From positions 119,965,444-120,029,443 of the forward strand of contig OX375876.1 of assembly GCA_947359465.1 (NCBI GenBank): a stretch of 64,000 nt of DNA, in the 5' to 3' direction. Under the pieces are notes generated by a model. That model ran no database searches, had not been told where the DNA came from, and saw only the letters and a list, made by a program, of their open reading frames with translations. The DNA is from Metellina segmentata. Taxonomy: Eukaryota > Arthropoda > Arachnida > Araneae > Tetragnathidae. Made by a program: the position numbers and the translations under genes. How positions within the stretch are numbered: position 1 is the stretch's first letter; every line of letters starts with the position of its first letter. Positions 12,615-25,100 of this stretch are shown piece after piece.

Positions 12615-13013
12615 AGTTCAATATTCCCCTAAAGTTTCGTGAAATTAAAATATTGGTGTTATTTAATTTTAGTAAATGAGAATCCAGAAATTTACGATTA
12701 TGGTATTGGACATCAAAACTCATTTGAATTATTAGATGACCTTTCTCGATTAATTGTTTTAAAATAAGAGTTATCTTTCGTAAAGTTGAAAAATTCAACG
12801 AAACTCCCCGAGGTGGTTTCTTCATGCCATGAGTGGTCACTCTTCGAAGTAGAAATGTGAACTCTCGGAGAGTTTGAAAAATTTGGTCATTGCCAGTGGA
12901 CATTCTAAGTCATCTCCCTCCTAGCACGGTTAGGCACTGGGGGGTGCGTCGCCGACTCTCACCGCCTCTGGAGAACCCCGCTTTTGTTTCCCAGTAGTCA
13001 TTCAACTGAGTTG
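12615..13013 (-). other. Probable 3' UTR
   Basis: After the stop the sequence stays GC-rich to about 12900 and then returns to AT-rich. A minus-strand AATAAA lies near 12605-12612, at the start of the 33-bp minisatellite. The extent is inferred; there is no transcript evidence. Confidence 0.4.
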
Positions 13014-13126
13014 TCACCGGACGAGAATACTGGAGGACAGCATGAGCAGAGCCAGGCTTGCCATGTAAGAGAGGACATCCGAGGCCCTTAGCTTCGGACT
13101 ACTGTTCAGAAGACTGTCACACAATC
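13014..13126 (-). CDS. Exon J (terminal coding exon)
   Basis: Acceptor GTAATTTCAG at 13127-13136. Its first two bases complete a Gly codon with exon I, followed by LCDSLLNSSPKLRAS, then a hydrophobic stretch from DVLSYMASLALL to SSSILVR and a TGA stop at 13016-13014. The tail (residues ~406-424) is short and ends in one Arg, compatible with a GPI-attachment signal or a short transmembrane anchor. The exon has raised GC against very AT-rich flanks. Confidence 0.88.
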
Positions 13127-16100
13127 CTGAAATTACATAATAACGAAACTATATATTTCATTGAAAACATAAAAATACGAACGACTCAGTTAAGGGGACA
13201 CGGTGAAATTTTTGTTACCATTTATTAACTATACAACTTTAAAGATTATGTGTGCAAACTTTAACAGATGTGGCTACATTATATAGCGAGGGGAAAAATT
13301 CAAGTTTTTCTATCGAATGTGTGACCATAACCGAAAGCATATAAAACTTCAAAGTGCATTTTCTCGACTTTTTATCCTTCATGACTACAGTGCGTTTAAA
13401 ATGCTAAGGCTTTTATTGTAAGTGATGTTGAGTTTAGAAACTTATTTATGTTTATTATGTTATATTTCATAACTTGATGCGTGGAATAAAGGTTTGGAAA
13501 AATAGTTATTTTTTCAAAAATTGCTAAAATTAATTAAGCTGGTTTTTTTTTGTTGTTGTTTTTCAAAGCATTTGTAAAAAAATAAATAACGGTGAAACAT
13601 TTAATCCCATGCGGAAAATTGTGACGAACACTCCATAAAAGGTAAATACATAAAAATATTTGGAAAAAATTTGAAAGTATTGAAATATTTTCATAAAAAA
13701 ATTGAATTATTTAAAAATTGGGAATGAAATTTCTTTTATAGTGTATATTTAATGTGTATTGGAATAGGGTACACTAAAACAATTTGTTGTCAATATGAGA
13801 ACAAAACAAATTGTTCAGAGAGTAGTATCCCCTTAAGCTCAACAAAACGCACATAATAGTAATTTCTAGCGTATGCGTCAAAGTGAGCATGGCTCAACCA
13901 TCTAAGCAATTCTATGAAAATTGTTTTTCAGCATAAACGTTAAAATCAGTTAGCGTCAAATAACAAATCACACCTGTTGAAGTAGTTCTTCTTCAGCATA
14001 AGCATTGAACTCATCTTGTCCCAGCCCACTAAACACAGGCATGAGAGTAGTTTCCGGGATAAGCATTAACTTTCCAAGCGGTTTTGAAGAGATATATCGT
14101 CCATTGAGATCTGATCAATTTTGCTAATGACGAAATAACACGTCATGGTATTAAAAATTTTGTATGATGACGAGATCAAGATCTTGTCAGTTTTCTTCTA
14201 AAGACGGGATACCTTATCTTGACAACCACCTAGAGGATTAAATTCAGATTGCCTCAACGACCAAAAACACTTATCAGTAGTTTGTCAGCATAAACATTTA
14301 AGGTATCCAAACACGTTGAAAACGTAATTCGTGATCGAAAATTTGATAAAAGTTTTTGATCTTTTCTGATAGAGTATGTTTTTGACTTTCCAAAATATAT
14401 TTGAATTTTCCCACTAAGTTAAACAGTTGCTGATATATTAAGATTTTTATCAAGGCGGGAAAACCGAAAGTGGGTATGGTAAACACCGGAAGTGAACGTT
14501 AAAAGACCAGAAACCTGTCAAAATTTAAATTCAGAACTTACTTTTTTTTGCAAATATAATTTTAGAAAAGTTTGACAAATGTAAAAACTGTTTCTCTTTT
14601 GGAAATATTGTGAACATTTTGAAGGAAAAGTGAAGAAATTAATTGTTTACACAAACAGTAAAAACAAGAGAGAACAAACGATACACATCAAACTATTTTT
14701 TTACTCTAAATTAATTTGTATGCATTATTTTCTCACTTTAAATGTTTAACACTGAAAAGCTTATTGATGGATTCTCGTAAAACCTTGAGAACTTGATCTT
14801 TTTACTCGTAATGTTGTCTAGGGAATGAACCTGAATTATGCTGAGGTGAAAGGTTTTCAAATTATGGCCATTTATTGAAGAAATAGGACTGTAAAATTAT
14901 CAAAAATCTTATATTCAATTTTCGATCGCTTGTAAAATTTTTGTTTATTGAAATATTATTTTGATAATAGTTCATTACCCCGGAAAAGGCATGTAGTTTA
15001 TTTTAGTAGCATCATATTTCAAATTGGCTGAATAGATTTTCATGTAGCATATTTGAAGTTTTTAATAAAGTTCTTTATAATTTCATACATAATTATCATT
15101 TTACAAAATTATTAATTCATATTTTAAATATGTATAACCTAATGCTATTGTTTAATAATACTAAATATAAGAATATAATTATAAAATGTTTCTATACCAC
15201 ATTAAAAAAAGGATATCGAACAGTCTGTATGCGTAACTCAACTTACCAAACAAACCTATAGGAGTAGTTTTCAGTGCAAGATCGTAAGTTAGTTTCAGCT
15301 TTTCAGGGTGAACAAGACCCGCCGAAAGAGTTGCTTTAACTCCTTCAAATTTCGTTTCAAATTTGGGTTTGAAAAACCTTCAGTAAAATTCTGTCAAACC
15401 CGATTTTCCTGCACGTATTGAACATATCTGTGCGTAAATAAAAAGGATAACCCAAATTTGTATTATTGATCCTCAATTCTTAAACGTTATGCCAAAATTT
15501 CATTCGAGCAGCATGTCGAGTTACGTCACTTCTAGTACGGAACAGGAAATGCGTCAAAATAATAGCGCCCTCTATATTAAGTTTTACATAAAAACCCTTT
15601 AACCCATGGTTGCATTGAGTTTTATGACGCAAAAGTCATATTTGATCAAGCGACACTAAACACAAGATAGATAAATTCTAGTAAAGGGAGTTTGCCATGA
15701 GAAACAATTGGAATTTTCATTACTGGAACTCGCTCTTTAAATAGATTTTATGTATTCGCATTACAACATTTTATTCACATTAAGAATGTAATTTATGTAC
15801 GCAAATGGAGATGCGAAGTCCAAAGAATAAAATGGTAGTTAAAAATGTGACGTTGGTGTTTGAATAAAAATAAGCTAGCTAAAAATTAATGAGCGTGTCT
15901 AAGAATATAAAGGACTGAATCTTAGGTAAGTAGTTGTCATTAACGTAAGTGACTATATTACGTATTAGTATTCAGTGCGCACTTTGCTAATGATATTTGT
16001 GACTCCACAAAGAAGAGAAAGGTTTTCTTTTGATTTAGTACCGATGAATTTTGCTGGCAATTTACCTCAATTTACTACATAGAAATATGCTCATTATTTT

Positions 16101-19100
16101 AAGTAAACGTTATTTATGTCTAGTTTAGAAATATATGTTAGTCAGGAGACATATTTTCGTACTTGTTAATTCAAACGGGCACATGCATTGGTTGGCTAAT
16201 ATTTCATTTGAACTGTGAGACACATATCGAAATAATTTATGTTGTAAAATATCCTCCCACTCCGCTACGATGACACTTTTAATTGCATTGCATTAAAATA
16301 ATTATTATTTTATTACAATATAAATAAAATCAAGAATTTTTATTTCGAATCAAATGAAAGTTAAAAGTACGATGCATAGTTAAAAGTAAGTAATTTTATT
16401 TTCAATTAAGAGCAAGTTAACATGGAAAATTTCAATTTGTATCAAACTAATACACAGGAAATTTTTTTATATTTAAGGACAAATTCTTGAAATTTATTTT
16501 AGTTATGTAATTGTTGTTTCTCTACAGAAAAATATCCGGTAGGCAAATCAAGGTAATGTCCGGAAATCAAGGTAGACAAAAATATCTGATTCAAAAATGA
16601 AAAAGAAAAAACATGCAGAAATACAGTTGATAAAAGGTAAACAAAAACATTTAATTGCAACAAATTCCTTAACGAATTAAAATCATTAAAAACTATATAG
16701 ACTCTTCAAAACGAATCATAATTTAAAAATCTATTTCCATCAAAATTATTCCATGAATTTTAGTAAGGGATTATAACATAAAATAATTTAGATTCTTGTG
16801 ATAAATCTGGGAACGTTTAAACTTATTAAGTTAACTAAAAAATATTTTAGTAATGGATTAACATAAAATAATTAAGTTTCTAATTCGAGATAGCTGGGAA
16901 CGTTAAAACCATTAAAGGCACTTAAAAAGGGTGAATCAATTTTGTCATATAATAGGTTTAAATTTTTTTATTAAAGCAATGAAGGGCTGTGAAGCTTTAA
17001 AGAAACAAGAGTGAATTCTTTTTAAATTCCAAATAATGCGCGGGACACACCTGAAGATTAAAAATTCTTAAATTATTAAATCGCAAAAATATAATCTGTA
17101 TTCTTCTTATATTTACGATATGGCAGCTGTAATAATAATTTCAGTAACAGAACCATATTCCTATGCAGACGTAAAATAGGCATAATAAAAATTATCGTAT
17201 TAATATTGCCAAAAATCTCTTGCTTTACGTGTGATTAATCCAAGTAAGAAGTATGTAAATTTTATAATAGATATTAAGTAGCAACTGAAGGTAAACCTTG
17301 ATTCCTAATATACTCCTAAATCAACACAATTCTAGTATAAAATTCTGTCCCAGTTTACATGGGAAATCTTGAAATATTAAATAAAAAACACAAAACAATA
17401 ATTTATTCATACTAATTATAATCAAATATTAAGAATATTTTTACACGTCAAGCCTCATTCTTTATTCAAATTTCATTCTTACCCGCGGAAGAGATGTTGA
17501 AAGTGAAGTTTCCGGTCACCCCAGGCTCTACCGTTCGCCTACAAGTGTCATGTATTCCAGAAAGATGAGTGGTTTTATCATTGCTCCAATAAACCTAAAA
17601 ACAATTACAAAGAAGCCCTTTAACGTAAAGTAAAAGTTGAAAACCTTAGTAAAAACTGACATATTAGGCCTATAATTTTCTGGACTGGAAGTTTAAAAGA
17701 GAATTAAAAACAGTTATTAAAAAATCAAGATGAAATTGGTCTATTTCAGTGTATAACGAAAGTTCAGTCACCAAGGCCAAATAAATAGCACCAATACACG
17801 GAAGAAATGCCAAAAACTAAGGAAAACAGTTAATAGACCATTGCTCAAAGATTGTGAATTTTCTCGTCAGTTTAATTTTAAACAGAAGTGAGTTCTATTT
17901 CATCCATACTTAAGATTTAGTCTTCAGTAAATTAGAGAACCCTTCGAAATTTTTACTTTAGCGACACGTGTCTAAACATCTAAGTAGTTTCAACGGGATT
18001 GTATGTAACCACTATGGCTTATCTCATCAATCTAGATCGGACCAATTTTGTTTACGATAACATATCTCGTCATCAATATATTGTCAATTTGCTTGTGACA
18101 ACGAGATCAGAACTGATCCGTTTTTCCATATGACAAGATATCTCGTTCATCAAGATCTAGTTTACTAATGACGACGTATCTCGTCAAGATAACCACCATG
18201 ATAGTTAATACTTACGCATCTCAGCTTATTTGTATGTAACCACTATGGCTTATCTAACTCTCCTGGAGGTTGACTCGAAGAAGTGTCCTGCCGTTAGCAA
18301 AACTAACCAGATGGACGAGATATCTCGCCATTACAAGGAAACTGGCCACTCATTGCAAATTGGATCTCGTCATTTCAAAACAAACGTCCATATACTATAT
18401 GACGAGACAGCTTGTCATTAACCTTTGCATACGGTTGATACAACAGTTGTACCTTGATAGCGCCAAGAAAGAATTTAGATAAAGGTCAGTACAGCAGTTG
18501 TACGTTGAAAGTTTTAAGAATCGCGCCAAGAAAAAGAGAGAGGGAGAGAGAGAATCTTAATAGTTATATCTATAGCCGTACTCAAAACGTAACAAAATAG
18601 GTCAGATGTTAAGGTCAAAAGAGCGTGTAGTGACAACTCTGTTCATATGTAAATTCAAGTTTTCCTCGTATTGTTTTATTTGTTGTTTTGTATAGACAGT
18701 TTGTTTTATTACAGACAAGGTTTGTAATCTTTATGAGTAATGTTTAGGAGCTTAGTTTATATTTCAGTTTAAATAAGTTTTATATAATTTGTGAGTAACG
18801 TTTAGAAGCTGAGTTTATTACACTATAAACATGTTTATAATCTGTATGACTAATGTTTCGAAGCTCGTACAGTGCAAACAATTCTCATAAAGTATCCCTG
18901 TAGAAGACAGGTTTAGTAAAAATGTGAAAAACTTTCATTGGATGTAGAATGTTTTATTCAATAAGATAGAGCTTGCTATAGAATGCCGTAGATTTAATAT
19001 TTTTCATGAGGGTAATAAATTTTTAATACATAACAGAAATTGGTTATATGAAATACACTTAGGCTTGTAAGAATGAAAAATTTAAACCGAAATTCACTGT

Positions 19101-22100
19101 TCAGTTATAAATTACATTCACCAAAAATATCAGGACTATGAATTATTGGAGATTGCCATAAGTGAATTGGGCAGATGCCAAATAAATTCATATGCAGTAT
19201 AAGAATACAAATAATTATTATTCTACTTAAAATTTTGGCATAGTATTATAATGCTTCTGCCAAATATAGTTTTTCAAGAATTAAGCATCAGCTCAAATTT
19301 CTTTATGCTGAAATTAACGTGTGTAATAGATAAGTGATCAGAAATTTTTTCCCGCACATTAAGTTCAAATAAAACATTTATAAATATTTTTTCGAATGCC
19401 TTGTTATTTATATTTTTTAGAACGTTTGACAAATGGAAAATCTTTATAATACTTTACGTAACCAATCTGATAATTCAAGAAAAGGATGAGCTACTTACGA
19501 AACAGTACTTGTTCTTTGAGTTTCGAAGACCGGTGACCAAGTAACTGCGACCGTTTTCTTCCCAATCACCGTGACAATGGAAGCCTGTGGAAACAAACAT
19601 AATTTATTAACCCTATATGATAAAGCTACTGCAAAATTCTACTGGGGAAACAAACTATTCAATAAAACAAATAACTTTCAGTATATATAACGGTGTGAGG
19701 TGCCCTTGATGAATAACAATGCTTCTTCGCAGTTCAATAAATTGGAAGTTTGAGTTTTTCACATCATTAGAAAAGTGTCGTGACAAAGGAATGGTACACA
19801 CTCCTGTTTCTATACTCCCAAAGGTAAATTTGTTCCCTGATGGATTCGAAAGGAAGCCCAATTACCCCACAGTTACAGACAAACTTTATTTAATAGATGT
19901 TTTTAACACCTCATTCCGAATCTCTACTATTATAAAATGAATTGTTTCTTTGTGTCGTTGTATGCAGTTTCCTGACGAACCCATGGCACTTACAATAATG
20001 AAGTTTGGCACACAGGTAGTCCTAATTTTTTTGCAATTTTTGTGTCCAACCCGAATTTTGAAAATTAATCTAGAACATTTAAAAATTAATTTATTATCTT
20101 TTTCACCTTTCTTTTTTTGATTCAGGAATGTGACGTCACCCCTACCTCGAATAAATTTTGCGAATTTCGAACGATGACGTCACAAGCGTTTTCGACCGAA
20201 TGCCTTTAGAAACACGCCAAGTTTTCCGATTCTAGCATGCTTTGATTTACGTTGTTGATAATAGCTATCATAGACCATCACGGCGTTGCCCTTGAAGTTC
20301 GTTTGTGAAGCAAACGAAATGAGTATACGTAGCAATCACCGGGCTTGACGAGCGTGAGCGAGCAGTGGTCACACCTAACCCCACGAAAAGAACTGTCACG
20401 GGAAATGCCGTAATGGCCACGAAGTTGATAGGTGTAAAACATGTGTATTTAATTCATGTTCTTTTCTGTAATCGCACCCAATATTTCATGGTGTTATTGC
20501 ATCAGAATTTATGAACTGTCATCTGCCGATGTTCATGTGTTAGAATAAGTTGCAACTAAAATACAAGAACAACTGTTCTTGTAACATATAGCACTCGCAG
20601 AATGGACGTAATCGGTGTAGTTTTTCGCATATATCTGTTCAACAAAGTTGTGTTTTTAACTAATCGCATTTCGCTTAATCAAAATATTATCGCATTGCAT
20701 TCATCCACAGAAGTCGTGTTTCTTCAATCCCTAAATCAAGCATCCTACGTCAATTTCGTAACAATGTTTAAGGTGCTGTAACTTAATTTAAGAAAGCAAA
20801 AACAAACTTCCACATCAAACCACTAAATAAAGAGTGACTAATGACATGCCATTAATAAGTGATTCTCCATACACCTTCAAAACAAAATGGTTTCTAGTTT
20901 TCACATCATTAAAATTTTGCGTTGCTGATAAATTTATTAACAGTCATTTCCTTAGTCACACAAAGGTAAACCTTTATAAGAAATATTACTGGAAGGGTTC
21001 AAAAGCACACATTTGAGTAGAAAACATTTGTCTATTGAGGTCCAGTTCTTTCATTCATTAAACCAAGTGTTCTACATTTATTTCGTTGATTGTAAAATGA
21101 AGCCACAGAATGTATGAAAGCAAAAACATGTTTTCACATCAAAACCAGTAACGAGCGACTGATGGTTCTTCAAAAACTCTCAACAAAATGGCTCCCGTGA
21201 ATTTCAAGTTATTGAATTGGTGTCGTAGTAGATAAATTGTTAACCCTCACAAAATTAAACGACAACCTACAATCTTAAGGAACCGATAAAAGTAATCACC
21301 ACTGTCATAAATGAAATTTGTGAAGATCAAATTTCTTCATTCCTTAAACCAAGCGTCCTACTTGAATTTTGTAACAATGATTAAAATACAGCCATTGAAT
21401 GTATGAAAGCAAAAATATATTTTCACATAAAAACCATTAATGAATGACTGATGCTTCTTCACGCCCTTTCAACAAAACAGCTTCGAATTTTTACATCACT
21501 AGGGGGCTCCGCCCCCTGCTCACTTAAGCTCGCCAACCCCCGGGGATTGCTACGCAATCCCAACATTCTTTTGACAGATCCCATTTGGGTTGCTTCCCAA
21601 ACCAACATTCCTCCAACAGAGTGAATCTCCTGAACAGCGAAACTATCTTATAATTCGTATAATCCTGAGTTGACTTTCCGGTCCATAACGTCACAGCGAG
21701 GACTTCGTCCCCTGCTCACTTACGCTCGCCAACCTCCGGGAATTGCTACGTAATCCCGTTTGGTTTGCTTCGCAAACCAATACTCCTTTCGCAAGTGATT
21801 TCACTTTTTTTTACATTAACACAATGCACACTAAACTAATAGCCGCATCAGTAAAAAACCTTCTGCACCTTGTACCCTGTTAGAATTTTCAGTAAACCAT
21901 GCTAGTCTCCTAACTTTACGATCTGTACTTCGTACTTTCTCCGTAAAATGTGAACGGTATAACGGTAAAGTAAAAAGTACAGAGTGAAAAAAGCGAGCCT
22001 TTTTCCTCGCCAAATAAAAGGAAATCGTTTTTATGGTAATTGTTGCTACGATAAATTCGATATATGGCAAACCCGATACTCAAAAATACAATCCACACCT

Positions 22101-25100
22101 CAATGCAAAACCTTCTCCGCGAACTAAAAAATACGAAATTTGTGTGACCAACTTTTGATTGCATCGAATTTATTTATGAACCAATTTTTAAAATAATTGT
22201 ACCGTAAAAAAGGGTACATTCTGAGGTATACTGCGATATTTTCAAAATTAAAAACTAATAGTAATAATATATTGATATGACAATTTTAGTTTTGTATCGG
22301 AAATTACGATCTGAAAGTTCCGAAAATTGTATGACCAACTTTTAATTGCATCCACTTTATTTATTAACCAATATAAAAAATAATTATACCATAAGAAAGA
22401 GTACAATGTAAGGTATTCAGTGATGTTTTCAAATTAAAAAAAATAATGGTATTTGCTGTAGATATAACGATTTTAACAAAAAGTAGCGATAATATCCAAA
22501 GATTCCAAAATTTGTGTGACCAACTTTTGATCGCATCGAACTTATTTATTAAGCAATTTAAAAAAAACTATACCGTAAGAAAGAGTACATTCTGAGGTAT
22601 ACTGCGATATTTTTAACTAATAGTAATAAGATATAGATACGACAGTTTTTGTTTTTAAATAACAAAAATGTCCCGATTTTTACTGAATTAAAAAAAAATA
22701 TTATCAAGAACCAAATTTAAATTTCTCAAAAAACTCGACGAGCTGCAAAAATTTACGTTGAGATGTACTCTTTAAAGAAAACTCAAGGCTTAAGACTGAA
22801 AATGTGTTTGTGTTTTTCTCAATCGCGGAAGAAATTTCGCTTTTCAAACTTTAAGACTTAATAAACCCTAATGTAATAACCGTTTCGGAAAAATATCTTT
22901 ACTGTTCTTCAGGGAACACGATGAAGAACAAACAATGTCAATTTCATATTTTTCTGATCCGAACTTTCTAGGGAAACCGTCTAAGAATCGAACTAAACAG
23001 CACAGTTTTCAATCCTGCGGAGGCGGCGGTAACTTTTTTTTTATATAGAGAGATTAAAATGATATTTAAGTAAAGTTTGAGACTCACTTTCTAAGGCTCA
23101 CAAAGGGAAACACTTACCACAATTATTATCGAAAGGATTCAAAAGCAAACCACGATTGAAAAATAAAATGTATTAGATATTCAGTTTGTTTCATTCACTA
23201 AATCAAGCATTCTACATTAATATAGCTAAATTGTGCCACAGAATTTATGAAACAAAAGAATAAAGAATTCCCTACAAAATAATCAATGAACTAATGCTTA
23301 TTCGCACACCTTCAAACAAAACGGTTTCCAGTATTCCACATCATCAAAATGGTGTCGTGATATAGAAATGGTTGACACTCACTTCCTTAGTTTCACTAAG
23401 GTAAACTTTAACCTGGAATCATATAGCACGGTTTCCGTGACATACTAATTAAACACTCATCACTGAAGTCTATGAAAAATGGTGTTTCGTGATTTCAAAT
23501 TCAGTCTGGAATACCAGCTGTCCATATCCCAAACTCCTTGACAGTCGAGACACTTCTTTATCTCGTACGATCATAATTAATCGTTTCTTCAAAACAGCCA
23601 GCACTATCGTTATGAAAGAACTGTCCAATTAAGTTCCTTCTTTGGTTATTGCTGGTACACATGTAGTTTATGGACGTCTTAATTTAAGGACCATGTCTGT
23701 GATACAGTTTATGGATTCCTTAGACATGCTCTCTCTTTATTCCCAATTGAATTGGAAAACATATACCTTGGGGCACAACTTGTCTAGAAACCTTCATGCA
23801 ATTACGAAATTTCCATTTTAAAAGCCTCTATAATGAGTTTATATTGTTTACTTTGTTCAAGTACGCCACGGAAATTACTCTTTCATAATGAATTCCAGGG
23901 TTCCGTGCTTTTTAACAACAAAGGCATGCCGAAAATGCTATTTAATTGCAGCTCAAGAATAATTAACTCCGAAAGTGGACACTTTTAAATGGAGTCTGAA
24001 ACAAAATTTGATGTTAAACCGAAATATAGTTTAAGTGGAGTTTGTGCTGAGAGATATCATAAAGCACAACCCTTTGAACCTGACATGGCAGACCAAATAA
24101 GCTAAACACAGTGTAAGCACATTTGGAAACTTCCTTAATACTCGAAATGTGTTTTAGAAATGTATATATTTGTGGGATTGGTCATCCTGCTCGGTCGTCT
24201 AGGGTTAAGATTTTGCTTTTTAATCACGAGAACTGGAACGCTGGTTGACACAAAACGACATTTATTACTAACAAATTTTAATACCGTAAGCTACATCAAT
24301 ACTATCTCAGCATAAATCAACTATAATCATGATTACAACTATCAGCATCACTAAACTATCATTATCAATACAACTATCACCATCAATACAACTATCAACA
24401 TCAATACAACTATCAACATCAATACAACTATCAACATCAATACAACTATCAACATCAATACAACTATCAACATCAATACAACTATCAACATCAATACAAC
24501 TATCAACATCACTAAACTATCATTATCAATACAACTATGTATATCAATACAACTATCAACATCAGTACAACTATCAACATAAATACAACTATCAACATAA
24601 ATACAACTATCAACATAAATACAACTATCAACATCAATACGACTATCAGTATCACTAAACTATCATCATCAATACAATCTCAGAGTGTCAATGAACTATC
24701 AACAGCAATCCGATCTCCTCATAACCGTGAAACTCTTTTCTCTGCCTTGTCTTCAAAACCAGAATATTTTATCCGCGCGAAGCGAAAAGAAAAACTCAGA
24801 TTCGGGCAGCCAAGTGTGTTTCCAAATTCCAATATACTCGAGAATTTAAGTCCTTACTGGGTGATTATAATTAAAGTCCAACTTTCAAAAAGCTGTAAAT
24901 ACGAACCACTGCTAGGAATGACCTGAAATTTGAACTGAATATACTCGAAGATGGGGAAAATGATATGGCAAAAGAAAAAAAATAAAATTTTAGCAACAGA
25001 TGGCGCTTTAAGCGTTATAATATACAAAATAAAAGACGTGTCATGCGCAACATTGCATTTTTTATAAAAACGCGGGGTGCATGATGTTTTCCTCATATTG

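Larger units (their letters stand above)
20690..23440. repeat. Tandem array of ~300-bp units split by a Helitron
   Basis: Four units are recognisable by AGTGACTAATG or GACTGATGCTTCTTC-like phrases at ~20831, 21154, 21445 and 23285, each followed by TTCACATCATTAAAA-like and CACAAAGGTAAAC-like phrases. Spacing is ~290-320 bp, and the last spacing fits only when the 1555-bp insert at 21499-23053 is removed. Related pieces occur near 19740-19880. Confidence 0.8.

Noticed and set aside
12299..12679. 126-codon ORF with an 11-residue repeat
   Set aside because: A product of the 33-bp tandem repeat; low complexity and no supporting signals.
24329..24926. Two overlapping Ser/Thr/Asn-rich ORFs
   Set aside because: Generated by the 18-bp minisatellite; the non-repeat extension has no recognised domain.
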